Shown piece by piece: positions 23,308 through 32,557 of a stretch of 64,000 bases of DNA. Below the pieces are notes generated by a model. It was not told where the DNA came from. It made no database searches and saw only the letters and a program-made list of their open reading frames with translations. Source of the DNA: Microvirga flavescens (GTDB lineage: Bacteria; Pseudomonadota; Alphaproteobacteria; Rhizobiales; Beijerinckiaceae); NCBI RefSeq assembly GCF_003290125.1, contig NZ_QMKH01000001.1, positions 620,001 to 684,000 of the forward strand, given 5' to 3'. Every line of letters starts with the position of its first letter. Position 1 is the stretch's first letter. A program made the position numbers and the translations under genes.

Positions 23308-25647
23308 CTAGATGACGAAGAAGTCCTTGTAGGTCATGGCAAGGCCCTTCTTGAGCGTGGCGATCTTGATCTGCGCCACGCCGCCGATGCCGTCGGCGTC
23401 GTAGTAGAGAGCGCCGCTCTTCTTGTCGTAAATGATGCGGTCGTCCGCATCGTGCGCGCTCGTGCCGGACCAGAAGGCAGCGCTCGACAACTTGGCGGGC
23501 TTCGTCGGCGTGCCCTTCTTGCCGAGACCCTTGAAGATCGCGTTTTCGAGGTAGATCGAATCGTCCTTCACGCTGAAGTCGGTGACCTTGTCGACATTGG
23601 TCTTCTTGTTGGGCTTCGAGTCGAAGACGAAGACGTCCTTGCCGGCATTGCCCGTCAGCGTGTCGTTGTCGGCGCCGCCATAGATCGTGTCGTTGCCGGT
23701 GCCGCCGAAGAGCTGGTCCTTTCCACCAAAGCCGTACACGGCGTCGTTGCCGCCCATGCCGTAAAGCGTGTTGGCGGCCGCGTTGCCGTTGATGCGGTTG
23801 TTGGTGTCGCTGCCGGTGAGGGTGATGGCCGCCGAGCCCAACGCGTTGAGTTCTTCGACCTCCGCCCCGGCGGAAAGGGCATAGGAAAGATCGCTGTAGA
23901 CGCGGTCGTATCCCTGGCCGATTCCCTCGACGACCGTATCGCCCGCGCCGACATAGTAGGTGTCGTCGCCGCCAAGGCCGTTGAAGGTGTTGGCCGCTCC
24001 GTTGCCGGTGAACACGTTGGCGGAGCTGCTGCCGGTGAGCGTGACGGCATTGCTGCCGGCTGCGATCACCTGCTCGACATTGGCGTTGGCCTCGAGGCTG
24101 AAATTCACGCTCGCATAGACGATGTCGTATCCGTTTCCAGCGCTTTCCGCGACCACGTCGCCGTCGTTGATGTAATACACGTCATCGCCCGCGCCACCAT
24201 CGAGGGTGTCGATGCCTGCGCCGCCGTTCAGCGTGTCGTTGCCGCCAGACCCCCACAGGTAGTTGGCGTTGGCGTCACCTTCGAGGGAGTCGCCGTAGTT
24301 CGAGCCGAGGAGGTTCTCGATGTTCACGTACGTGTCGCCAGCGGCTTCGCCGCCGGTGCCGGTCCCCGTCGCAAGGCTTGCGACGACACCCGCCGTGGCG
24401 AACTCGAAGGATGCGGTGTCGAAGGTGCCTGCGCCACCATCGAGGATGTCGCCGCCCTCGCCGCCATAGAGCCTGTCGTTGCCCTCAGCGCCGTTCAGGA
24501 CATCGCCCGCGAAGGCCGTGCCGACGTAGAAGTCGTCATAGATGGAGCCGTTGACGGTCACCGCCTGCTCGCGCGCATCGACGATCTGCTGGCGGATCGC
24601 GCCCGCACCGGTGGTTCCGTCGTCCCACGTCACGACGATACGCCCGTCCGCCAGCTCGGAGACGCCGACGATGTCCTGCTGGACGGTGTTGTCCTTGCTC
24701 GTGTCGTTGATCATGACAGGAGCAAGCTCAGTACCGTCGGCCTTCACGAGCTTGAGAAAGACGTCGCCGTTATCGATGACCTTGTTGTTTGCATCGTAAA
24801 CCTTACCGCTATAGACGACGGCATAGCCGCCGGCGAAGCCGCTCTTCGTCAAGGCGGCGATCTTCGGCGCATAGTCCGAAGCCGTGGTGACGGAGACAGC
24901 CGAACCAATCTGCGTGCCGGCGCTGGTGTACTTCTTGACCAGGATCTGACCGCCGCTGCGATAGGACACCGCGAAGTTGCCGTCGGACAGCGTCGTCAGC
25001 GAAACATCGGCGCCGCTCGAGGCAACCTCAACCTCTCCCGCCAGCGTGCCATTGGCGTTCACGATGTTGAAATAGCTCTTGCCCGAGCGCGACCAGGCGA
25101 CGACGTGCTGCCCGCCGGTGAGCTCGGTGATGTCCGGCTCCTGCGCGCCCGACGCGCCCGACACCGTGACGGATTGCAGCAAACCGCCATTGGCATCGCG
25201 GCGGACCATTTTAACGCCCGCTTCTTCCTGCCAGACGGAGGCCCATCCGGTTCCGCTGGTGGCCGAAGCTGAATAATCCTGCGCCGGCGTTCCGCTTGCC
25301 GACTTCAAAACGTTCGTGAGCGGCGTACCGGTGATGCTGTACTTACGGGATTCGATATCGCCGTTGCTTTCCTGCCCCGTCCAGGTGAGGACGAAGCTTC
25401 CATCGCGCAGGACCGTGATGTCCGGCCTCGATTGTGCATAGCCGGCATTGCCGACGGATTGCTTCTCGCCGATGCGGTTGCCGGCGGCGTCCAGGAGCTG
25501 GAAAAACGTCGTCGCGCTGCTCGATCCGCCTTCACGCCAGGCGACGACATAGCCGCCGTTCGGCAGGGCCGCGACGGTGGATTGATTGTTCTGCCCGTAA
25601 ATCACTGAGCTAATGATGCTGCCCGGACCCCAGAATGAAATTGCCAT
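23308..25647 (-). CDS. RTX calcium-binding protein, predicted type I secretion substrate
   Basis: A 779-aa secreted protein. The N-terminal 370 residues form repeating beta units (NNQSTVAALPNGGYVVAW, ITVLRDGSFVLTW) like a beta-propeller. Then come glycine-aspartate nonapeptide repeats (GGEGGDILDGGAGTFD, GGNDTLNGGAGIDTLDGGAG, GGTGNDTIYGGADNDTL) that bind calcium and fold outside the cell. The C-terminal 105 residues (FVFDSKPNKKTNVDKVTDFS to the end FFVI) are shared with two other proteins in this window and probably carry the secretion signal. There is no Sec signal peptide. I chose ATG 25647; the longer frame adds 25 unsupported residues. The function could be an adhesin or surface protein. 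Confidence 0.85.
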   Translation of the reverse strand: MAISFWGPGSIISSVIYGQNNQSTVAALPNGGYVVAWREGGSSSATTFFQLLDAAGNRIGEKQSVGNAGYAQSRPDITVLRDGSFVLTWTGQESNGDIESRKYSITGTPLTNVLKSASGTPAQDYSASATSGTGWASVWQEEAGVKMVRRDANGGLLQSVTVSGASGAQEPDITELTGGQHVVAWSRSGKSYFNIVNANGTLAGEVEVASSGADVSLTTLSDGNFAVSYRSGGQILVKKYTSAGTQIGSAVSVTTASDYAPKIAALTKSGFAGGYAVVYSGKVYDANNKVIDNGDVFLKLVKADGTELAPVMINDTSKDNTVQQDIVGVSELADGRIVVTWDDGTTGAGAIRQQIVDAREQAVTVNGSIYDDFYVGTAFAGDVLNGAEGNDRLYGGEGGDILDGGAGTFDTASFEFATAGVVASLATGTGTGGEAAGDTYVNIENLLGSNYGDSLEGDANANYLWGSGGNDTLNGGAGIDTLDGGAGDDVYYINDGDVVAESAGNGYDIVYASVNFSLEANANVEQVIAAGSNAVTLTGSSSANVFTGNGAANTFNGLGGDDTYYVGAGDTVVEGIGQGYDRVYSDLSYALSAGAEVEELNALGSAAITLTGSDTNNRINGNAAANTLYGMGGNDAVYGFGGKDQLFGGTGNDTIYGGADNDTLTGNAGKDVFVFDSKPNKKTNVDKVTDFSVKDDSIYLENAIFKGLGKKGTPTKPAKLSSAAFWSGTSAHDADDRIIYDKKSGALYYDADGIGGVAQIKIATLKKGLAMTYKDFFVI

Positions 25648-26033
25648 AGTCCCGAATCTCTCAAAATGCTGATGACCCGGCCTATGAACCGTATGAACAG
25701 ACGGTACGCACTGTGTGAACACATGGGGATTTAGAAGAACGAAGGCAAAAGATGCTTCGCCTTATCGCCTTTCGAGCGCATTCTCATTCCCGGAGACAGA
25801 TGAATCGCGCTTCAGGGAGAACGTTCTTGAGTAAAACGGGCTCTCTTCAGCAGGTGCTGGAGGCTTTGCATTCTCCCGTGCGCTACCGCACCGGAACGCT
25901 TGTTTGATTCGCGTGCGCGAGGTCCTGATCTATTACGGAAAGGAAATGGCGGATCTGTGCACGGGTCTGCTGACGCTCATGCCCCTTTTGCGAGGAATGA
26001 ATATCAAGCCCGGAGGATAATCCGCGCGAGATC
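25648..26033. other. Intergenic region upstream of the RTX gene
   Basis: About 386 bp between two minus-strand genes. It should contain the RTX promoter. A 35-codon frame starting at 25800 exists, but nothing supports it as a gene. No palindrome or RNA was recognised. Confidence 0.4.
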
Positions 26034-27170
26034 TTAAGGCGCGGCGTCTGTTTGCAACGTCAGGGCGCTGCGGATCAGAAGCGCGACGAGATCGGTCTGG
26101 CGGCTCGTCTGCGTCTTGCGGAAAAGGTTTTGCAGGTGGAACGAAATGGTCGTCTGCGAAACCTGGAAGGCGTCGGAAATTTCTTCCAGACGCTTCCCAT
26201 CCGCAATGGCCGTCGCCAGCCGGGCCTCGGCGGGCGTCAGGCCGTACATCTGAGCCACCACTTTCTGGTCGAGGGGCGGGCGCCTTTCCGGGTCGAGCAC
26301 GAAGACTGCCACTTCCATCGGGCCCTGCGCGCTGCCGCCCGCGAGCGGAAAGATCTGGAGCAGCAGGGGGCGGCCGAATTCCTTCGAGACGGTGACGACG
26401 CCGCTCTGCTCCGAACGCTCGAGGACATCGTGGATCGTCTGGCGCAGTGTCCGTGTGGCCTTCTGCAAGGTCGTGCGTAACTGCCCCGCGGCGAGGATGA
26501 GACCGTCCTTTTCCTCGACGATGAGCTGCGCCGTGCGATTCATGAACTGAACCTGCGAATTCTCGTCGAGAACGATGAGCCCGCTCGACAGGCCGTCCAG
26601 AACCCGCGCCATGCTCTCGATGGCCGTGCGGGTGCCTTGGATGGCGGTCTCGAGAAGTGCGCTGCGCTCGCGCTCAAGCTCTGCGATAAGCGCCCGGCGC
26701 ATGCGCGTCACCTGGGCCAGTCGTGCGCGCACGGTTGCGATCATGTGTCCGAAATCGACGGGCTTGGTGAGGTAGTCGTCCGCACCTCCGCTCTTGCCCT
26801 GAATGATTTCCGTCCGGTCGCCGAGAACGGAAAGAAAGATGAATGGCACGTCGTTGAGATCCGGCCGCTTCTCGCGGACGTAGCGGAGAAGATCGTAACC
26901 CCCCATGACGGGCATGGTAATGTCGCAGAGAATGAGATCGGGCTTCTGCTGCTGCAGGCTCGCAACCGCCTCGGCACCGTTGCCGGCCTGCATGACCTCG
27001 AAATCCGCCGCCTCGAGTTCTTCGACGAGGTCGGTTCTCAGGCGTGTGTCGTCGTCCACGCAGAGAATGACGGGACGCGCCGGCCCCCATTCGTTTTTCG
27101 GCTCACCCATCGATACGGCTCCGGTGCGACGGAAGGCGTCTGTAGCACTGACATATTTTCTGCCAAGCAT
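26034..27170 (-). CDS. Response regulator with REC, PAS-like and LuxR-type HTH domains
   Basis: A 378-aa two-component regulator. The receiver domain (about residues 33-150) has the acidic pocket LCVDDDTRL, phospho-acceptor Asp83 in LILCDITMPVMGG, and the conserved lysine in YLTKPVDF. A helical linker and a PAS-like segment (LSSGLIVLDENSQVQFMNRT) follow. The C-terminal LuxR/GerE helix-turn-helix is LTPEARLATAIADGK-like and continues EEISDAFQVSQTTISFHLQN. I chose ATG 27170 because a GGGGGA site stands 4 bases upstream. Its HTH resembles that of the neighbouring plus-strand regulator. The soluble histidine kinase 1.6 kb away is a possible partner. Confidence 0.88.
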   Translation of the reverse strand: MLGRKYVSATDAFRRTGAVSMGEPKNEWGPARPVILCVDDDTRLRTDLVEELEAADFEVMQAGNGAEAVASLQQQKPDLILCDITMPVMGGYDLLRYVREKRPDLNDVPFIFLSVLGDRTEIIQGKSGGADDYLTKPVDFGHMIATVRARLAQVTRMRRALIAELERERSALLETAIQGTRTAIESMARVLDGLSSGLIVLDENSQVQFMNRTAQLIVEEKDGLILAAGQLRTTLQKATRTLRQTIHDVLERSEQSGVVTVSKEFGRPLLLQIFPLAGGSAQGPMEVAVFVLDPERRPPLDQKVVAQMYGLTPAEARLATAIADGKRLEEISDAFQVSQTTISFHLQNLFRKTQTSRQTDLVALLIRSALTLQTDAAP

Positions 27171-27524
27171 TGAGTCCCCCCGTCTATTGTGAAGTTGTCC
27201 CTTGTCGGCACCCAAGTCCGGCCTTGCGAAAGACGCCGCTGTCAAGCAATTGTCCCCGTATGAACACATAGGGACTTGCGAAAACCTGGACGTTATTTCG
27301 TAATGTTACGGATACCTGGTGCCCTTTGACACTTCGAGAACAGTTTTCCTGCTCTAAAAAATGTCACTTAGTTGCGTTTGTTCTTTGGTCGATCGGCACA
27401 GCAGCAAGGTAAGCTCGAAGTTATGAACCGGATGGTTGCGTGAGCGAAGCCGGCCCGCCAAGTTGAGAGAGGACGGCGAACTGCATGAACAGGGTCCCCC
27501 CGCGACAGCTTCACTATTATCGGC
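27171..27524. promoter_or_regulatory. Divergent regulatory region between two LuxR-type regulators
   Basis: About 354 bp that must contain the promoters of both divergent regulator genes. TTGACA at 27326-27331 on the plus strand resembles a -35 box, but I see no good -10 at the right spacing. No hairpin or repeat was recognised. Confidence 0.4.
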
Positions 27525-28619
27525 ATGAATTCTGACAAACGTTTTTCGGAGCTGATCGAGCTGATCTATCAGGCGACCCTGGAGCCTGAAGCGTGGGCGC
27601 TTGTGTCCGAGCAGACCGGGAGGCTGCTCAAGAGTTCCGTCGCCCTGTTCGTCCAGGATATGAATTCCCCTGACTTCAAGATTCTCTCCCAGCGCAATTT
27701 CGAGCAGGAGGCTTTGGAGCGGTACGGGCAGTACTTCTACAAGATCAATCCGCTGATTCCGCTCACGTTCGATCTGCCCGAGGGCGCGGTGTCGTCCATT
27801 GGCGGGCTGATCCCGCGTGAGAGAATCGATAAAACGGAATACTATAACGACTGGATGCGTCCTCAGGGGCTGTATCACTCCTGCGGCACGTCCTTCCGGA
27901 TTGCCTCCGGCACGTCCATGTTCCTCACCTATCACCGCGCCCGCCCGCTCGGTGAGTATTCGGCGGAAACTCTGTCTTTCTTTCAAAGCCTGGTGCCGCA
28001 TGTTCGCCGCGCCGCGACCATCGGCAAGAAGCTCGATTACGAGAAAGCCTTCTCGTCCGCGGGGCGGCTCGCACTGGACAGGATCGCCGGTGCTGCGCTC
28101 CTTTTGACCCGCTCGGGAGCCGTTACCGATATGACGCCCGAGGCGCAGCGTCTGGTGCAGGAGGAGACGATCGTGCGGGTTCGGTTCGGCCGGGCCGAGT
28201 TTCCTTCCGATACGGACGGCACGCTGAAGAGGCACCTCAAGACGGTGATCGATACCCGGGCGGCTTCCGAATTCTCGATGGTTTGCCACAAGACAGGCCA
28301 GACTTATTCCGCTCTGCTCACGCCGGCATCGGAGCATTCGTATTGGCTCGGGAGCCCGGAAGTTCTCCTGATCCTGCGCACGCCGCAGAGCCCGGCTCCT
28401 TCCGCTGTCGAGGCTTTCCGTGCCCGGTTCATGCTGAGCAGGGCCGAAAGTCGCCTTCTCGAGGCGCTTGTCGGCGGTGCAACGCTCGCCGGTTATGCCG
28501 AGGAAAACAGTCTTTCGCGGAACACCGTTAAGACGCAGCTGCAAAGCATTTTCGCCAAAACGGGCACCTCCCGGCAGGCCGATCTCATCCGTCTTGCCAT
28601 GCGCGCCAGCCTCGCCTGA
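27525..28619 (+). CDS. LuxR-type transcriptional regulator without receiver domain
   Basis: A 364-aa DNA-binding regulator. The N-terminal 160 residues (FSELIELIYQATLEPEAWAL, ERIDKTEYYNDWMRPQGLYH) form a sensory region seen in many alphaproteobacterial HTH regulators, with a PAS-like middle. The C-terminal helix-turn-helix reads LSRAESRLLEALVGGATLAG then SLSRNTVKTQLQSIFAKTGT. The ending KTGTSRQADLIRLAMR parallels KTQTSRQTDLVALLIR of the divergent response regulator, so the two share ancestry in this domain. No receiver or autoinducer domain is recognised, and the ligand is unknown. Confidence 0.85.
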   Translation: MNSDKRFSELIELIYQATLEPEAWALVSEQTGRLLKSSVALFVQDMNSPDFKILSQRNFEQEALERYGQYFYKINPLIPLTFDLPEGAVSSIGGLIPRERIDKTEYYNDWMRPQGLYHSCGTSFRIASGTSMFLTYHRARPLGEYSAETLSFFQSLVPHVRRAATIGKKLDYEKAFSSAGRLALDRIAGAALLLTRSGAVTDMTPEAQRLVQEETIVRVRFGRAEFPSDTDGTLKRHLKTVIDTRAASEFSMVCHKTGQTYSALLTPASEHSYWLGSPEVLLILRTPQSPAPSAVEAFRARFMLSRAESRLLEALVGGATLAGYAEENSLSRNTVKTQLQSIFAKTGTSRQADLIRLAMRASLA

Positions 28620-28810
28620 TCCCTCCTGTCTGTTCATCCAGTCTCGTCACCCAAACGGGTGATGTGGGCACCGTAGCGTCACCTTAAAACGTATCGGACC
28701 GCTGCGGGTGCGTGTCGTGCGCGTCCCGTCTTGTGAGATCTCCGGAGAATAAGGGTTCCGGAGTTCGAAACGGGGACGCGGACACCGATCGCCCCTTGGG
28801 CGCGCTACGA

Positions 28811-29620
28811 ATGAGCAGACCGGAAATGCGGCACGTTTCTGAATCTCACTTTCCCGTTCCAGCAAACAGGATCGATCCTGGCCGGATCGTCTCCAAGGGC
28901 GCATCCACGCAGCACTCTGATTGCTGTGGCGAGGAGATCGATCTCGTGTCGCTGCTCGCCCATCAGTTCATCGGCCCCCTTGCCGTCATCGATTCCTCCG
29001 CGCAGCGTCTTGCTCGCCTGTCGGAAAAGATCAGCACCGCCGAAATCGAGCGGCGCAGCCTGCAGATCCGCGCCATGACGGATGAGTTGACCAACCTCGC
29101 CCGCTCTCTTCTGGGGCGGATCGAGGATGGCATGGGACAGTCGCTCCGCATGGAAAAGGAATCCTGCGACTTGAGCACCGTGCTCCTCAAGGCTTGCGAC
29201 CACGCGCGGTGCTTCCAGCCCAATCGCCTGTTTCTGACAGAAGTGAATTCCGACATGGGGCTCTTTTCGGGAGACCCGTTGCTGCTGGAACAGCTGTTCA
29301 GCATCCTCCTGTGCAACGCCGCCAAGTATTCCCCGGCACGGTCCCCCGTCATCGTGAAGGCGGGCATGGATGGCGGCGCTGCCGTCGTTCAAGTGATCGA
29401 TTCCGGCATCGGTGTGCCGCGGGATGAGCAGGAGCGCATTTTTCAGCCGTTCTACCGGGCGAGCAACGCGCATCGACAGCAGGGCACCGGAATCGGCCTC
29501 GCGCTCGCCTGCCAGATCGCGCGCCTCCACGGCGGCGGCATCTCGCTCCAGAGCGAGGAAGGCCGGGGCTCCACGTTCACCGTGAGATTGCCTGTGCGGC
29601 CCGACTCAACAGACCTGTAG
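28811..29620 (+). CDS. Soluble sensor histidine kinase
   Basis: A 269-aa histidine kinase lacking membrane segments. The H box is LLAHQFIGPLAVIDSSAQRL, the N box LFSILLCNAAKYSPA, G1 VIDSGIGVPRDE, the F box IFQPFYR, and G2 QQGTGIGLALACQIARLHGG. No input domain is visible before the H box, so it may receive its signal from another protein. The start is uncertain: ATG 28811 has a weak ribosome site, and GTG 28712 would add 33 residues of low-complexity sequence. It follows the LuxR-type gene on the same strand. The nearby REC-LuxR protein is a candidate target. Confidence 0.83.
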   Translation: MSRPEMRHVSESHFPVPANRIDPGRIVSKGASTQHSDCCGEEIDLVSLLAHQFIGPLAVIDSSAQRLARLSEKISTAEIERRSLQIRAMTDELTNLARSLLGRIEDGMGQSLRMEKESCDLSTVLLKACDHARCFQPNRLFLTEVNSDMGLFSGDPLLLEQLFSILLCNAAKYSPARSPVIVKAGMDGGAAVVQVIDSGIGVPRDEQERIFQPFYRASNAHRQQGTGIGLALACQIARLHGGGISLQSEEGRGSTFTVRLPVRPDSTDL

Positions 29621-29754
29621 CCTTTTCCGCACCTCTGCGGGGTGCGAAAGTCTATGTTTGAAAATTGCGCGCAAGGCTTCCTTTGCGGAGCCGGGCGCGT
29701 CACGATTGGCGAAACCCGAATCTCATAAAAAATCTCTGCGGGGAGAGCCACGAC

Positions 29755-30597
29755 ATGAAGCTCTTGCGATACGGACCAGCCGGGCAGGAAAAGCCGGGGC
29801 TGCTCGATTCGAGCGGCACCCTTCGCGACCTCTCGGCACATGTGAAGGACATCGCAGGAGAGGCGCTTTCGCCGGAGGGCCTGAAAAGGATCGCCGCGCT
29901 CGATCCCGCGTCGCTGCCCGCCGTCGAAGCCTCCGTGCGTCTCGGCCCCTGTGTCGGCGGCACGGGCAAGTTCATCTGCATCGGCCTCAACTATTCCGAT
30001 CACGCGGCGGAGACCGGCGCGAGCGTGCCGCCGGAGCCTATCGTCTTCATGAAGGCGACGAGCGCCATCGTCGGCCCGAACGACAACATCGAGATTCCGC
30101 GCGGATCGCAGAAGACCGATTGGGAGGTGGAGCTCGGCATCGTCATCGGCCGCCACGCCAAATATGTGAGCGAGGCGGACGCGCTCGATTACGTCGCCGG
30201 CTACTGCCTCACCAACGATGTGTCCGAGCGCGCTTTCCAGACCGAGCGGCACGGGCAATGGACCAAGGGCAAGTCCTGCGACACCTTCGGGCCGACAGGC
30301 CCTTGGCTTGTGACGAAGGATGAGATCGCCGATCCGCAGAACCTGAAGATGTGGTGCGAGGTGAACGGGCGGCGCATGCAGGACGGCTCGTCCGCGACGA
30401 TGGTTTACGGCGTGAAATATCTCGTGTCGTATCTCTCGCAGTTCATGTCACTGCATCCCGGCGACATCATCTCCACCGGCACGCCGCCCGGCGTCGGAAT
30501 GGGCATGAAGCCGCCGGTCTTCCTCAAGGCCGGTGACGTCGTCACCCTCGGCATCGAGGGCCTTGGCACCCAACGCCAGCTCTGCGTTCAGGGCTGA
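29755..30597 (+). CDS. Fumarylacetoacetate hydrolase family protein
   Basis: A 280-aa enzyme of the FAH superfamily, which uses a divalent metal to hydrolyse or isomerise beta-diketo or keto acids. Landmarks are KFICIGLNYSDHAAE (catalytic His), KTDWEVELGIVIGRHA (metal-binding Glu), GPTGPWLVT, and ISTGTPPGVGMGMKPP. The pattern resembles ureidoglycolate lyase and 2,4-diketo-3-deoxy-L-fuconate hydrolase relatives; the substrate cannot be decided. I chose ATG 29755, preceded by GGGGAGAG. The TauE-like gene follows 29 bp downstream on the same strand, possibly cotranscribed. Confidence 0.9.
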   Translation: MKLLRYGPAGQEKPGLLDSSGTLRDLSAHVKDIAGEALSPEGLKRIAALDPASLPAVEASVRLGPCVGGTGKFICIGLNYSDHAAETGASVPPEPIVFMKATSAIVGPNDNIEIPRGSQKTDWEVELGIVIGRHAKYVSEADALDYVAGYCLTNDVSERAFQTERHGQWTKGKSCDTFGPTGPWLVTKDEIADPQNLKMWCEVNGRRMQDGSSATMVYGVKYLVSYLSQFMSLHPGDIISTGTPPGVGMGMKPPVFLKAGDVVTLGIEGLGTQRQLCVQG

Positions 30598-30626
30598 AGA
30601 ACTCTTTTTCGAGAACACACACGATC

Positions 30627-31394
30627 ATGGATCTTTCAACCGTTGCGCTTCTCGCCGCTTCAGGATTGGCGGCGGGCCTCGTCAATGCGATCGCCGGGGG
30701 CGGCACGTTCTTCACCTTCTCGGCGCTTGTCGCCACAGGCCTTCCGCCTGTCATCGCCAATGCGACGAGCGCGGTGGCGGTGACGCCCGCCAATCTCGCA
30801 AGCGCTTGGGCCTATCGGCGCGAGCTTGCCGCGAACATCAGGCGCTTTGCGGCGCTCGGCGTCGTGAGCCTCATCGGCGGCCTTGGCGGAGCCTATATCC
30901 TGACGACGACGGACAACGCCGCTTTCCGCCAGCTCGTGCCGTGGCTTCTTCTGTTCGCGACGCTGCTGTTCGCCGCGAGCCCGAAGATCGTTTCACTCGC
31001 GCGCTCCATCGCCCGCCATGAGGGGCACCATCCTTCCACGAAGGCCTGGGCAGCCGGCCTTGCCGTGCAGTTCGCGGTGTCGATCTATGGCGGCTTCTTC
31101 GGTGCGGGCATGGGCATCGTGATGCTGGCGGCGCTCGCCATCACGGAGGGTGACGACTTCCACCTCATCAATTCCGCGAAGCATCTGTGCTCGACGTTGA
31201 TCCAGCTCGTCGCGGTGGTGATCTTCATCGCGGCAGGGCTCGTCGCCTGGCGCGAAATGGCCATCGTCGGCGCGGCCTCCGTCATCGGCGGCTATCTCGG
31301 CGTCGTCTTTGGCCGCCGCCTGCCGCCGAAGGCCATCCGCTGGCTGGTGATCGGCGTCGGCGCGGTGCTGACGGTCTATTTCTTCGTGCGTTAA
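30627..31394 (+). CDS. TauE/SafE family membrane transporter
   Basis: A 255-aa membrane protein with about eight hydrophobic segments and the family's two-repeat layout. Signatures are GLVNAIAGGGTFFTFSALVA with PPVIANATSAVAVTP at the N-terminus, and SIYGGFFGAGMGIVMLAALA in the second half. Relatives export sulfite or sulfonates, or take up organic anions. It overlaps the convergent cysteine synthase gene by 4 bp at the 3' end. A link to sulfur metabolism through that neighbour is suggestive only. Confidence 0.9.
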   Translation: MDLSTVALLAASGLAAGLVNAIAGGGTFFTFSALVATGLPPVIANATSAVAVTPANLASAWAYRRELAANIRRFAALGVVSLIGGLGGAYILTTTDNAAFRQLVPWLLLFATLLFAASPKIVSLARSIARHEGHHPSTKAWAAGLAVQFAVSIYGGFFGAGMGIVMLAALAITEGDDFHLINSAKHLCSTLIQLVAVVIFIAAGLVAWREMAIVGAASVIGGYLGVVFGRRLPPKAIRWLVIGVGAVLTVYFFVR

Positions 31395-32428
31395 GCCGGC
31401 ACGAGTCCGGGATCGAGCGTGTTCTTGCTTTCAAGCCACGCAGGTACGGGCAGGTTTTTCGTGCGCAGAAATTGCGGGTTGAACAGCTTCGACTGATAGC
31501 GCGTGCCGTAATCGCACAGGATCGTTACGATGGTGTGGCCGGGTCCGAGATGCCGCGCCAGGCGGATCGCGCCGGCGACGTTGATGCCCGACGAGCCGCC
31601 AAGGCACAGCCCTTCATGTTCGAGGAGATCGAAGATGATCGGCAGCGCCTCCTCATCGGGAATCTGGAACGTCATGTCGATGGGCGCGCCTTCGATGTTT
31701 TTGGTGATGCGCCCCTGCCCGATTCCTTCCGTGATGGAGGAGCCGGTGGCCTTTAGCTCACCCGTGGTGAAATAGCTGTAGAGCGCTGCGCCCATCGGAT
31801 CGGCGAGGGCGAGGGCGATGTTCGGATTCCGCTCCTTCAGCGCGATGCCGATTCCGGCGAGCGTGCCGCCGGTGCCCACCGCGCAGGTGAATCCGTCGAT
31901 CTTTCCTTCCGTCTGCTCCCAGATTTCGGGGCCGGTGGTTTCGATATGGCCCTGCCTGTTCGCCACGTTGTCGAACTGGTTCGCCCAGATCGCGCCATTC
32001 GGCTCCGAGGCCGCGAGGCGTTCGGCGAGACGCCCCGACACCTTCACGTAGTTGTTGGGGTTCGCGTAAGGCACGGCGGGCACTTCGATCAGCTGCGCCC
32101 CGGCGAGCCGCAGCATGTCCTTCTTCTCCTGGCTCTGCGTCTCGGGAATCACGATGATGGTGCGAAAGCCGAGCGCGTTGCCGACAAGGGCAAGCCCGAT
32201 GCCGGTATTGCCCGCCGTTCCCTCGACGATCACGCCGCCCGGTTTCAGCGCGCCCCGCGCCATTGCGTCGCGCACGATGAACAGGGCCGCCCGGTCCTTC
32301 ACCGACTGGCCGGGATTCATGAATTCGGCTTTCCCGAGAATCGTGCAGCCCGTCAGCTCGGAGGCGCGCCGCAACTTGATGAGGGGCGTGTTGCCGATGG
32401 CGGCGAGGACGTCGGGTTTGAAGGTCAT
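31391..32428 (-). CDS. Cysteine synthase A-like PLP enzyme
   Basis: A 345-aa fold-type II pyridoxal-phosphate enzyme that makes L-cysteine from O-acetylserine and sulfide. The PLP lysine lies in NPGQSVKDRAALFIV; the substrate loop is VEGTAGNTGIGLALVG; the phosphate-binding loop is AVGTGGTLAGIG, and LGGSSGINVAGA closes the active site. The loop has AGNTG rather than SGNTG, as in the longer alphaproteobacterial form of this enzyme. Some relatives act on other acceptors, so the assignment to cysK itself is not certain. It converges with the TauE gene. Confidence 0.87.
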   Translation of the reverse strand: MTFKPDVLAAIGNTPLIKLRRASELTGCTILGKAEFMNPGQSVKDRAALFIVRDAMARGALKPGGVIVEGTAGNTGIGLALVGNALGFRTIIVIPETQSQEKKDMLRLAGAQLIEVPAVPYANPNNYVKVSGRLAERLAASEPNGAIWANQFDNVANRQGHIETTGPEIWEQTEGKIDGFTCAVGTGGTLAGIGIALKERNPNIALALADPMGAALYSYFTTGELKATGSSITEGIGQGRITKNIEGAPIDMTFQIPDEEALPIIFDLLEHEGLCLGGSSGINVAGAIRLARHLGPGHTIVTILCDYGTRYQSKLFNPQFLRTKNLPVPAWLESKNTLDPGLVPA

Positions 32429-32557
32429 GGAGAAAGCCTCGCGGGTTTTGCCGGGTCGCCGGCGCGCGACCTTACCGCGCCCGTGCCGTGGCGCTGAGGG
32501 TCAAAGCCGTTAGATCGCACGATTTTGACGGAGGCGATACGTCACATCGGCGTGGAC

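Noticed and set aside
23452-25272. 606-codon open frame antisense to the RTX gene
   Set aside because: A complementary image of Gly/Asp repeats; repetitive V, A, D, G composition and no family features.
25800-25907. 35-codon frame upstream of the RTX gene
   Set aside because: Too short, without ribosome site or known small-protein features.
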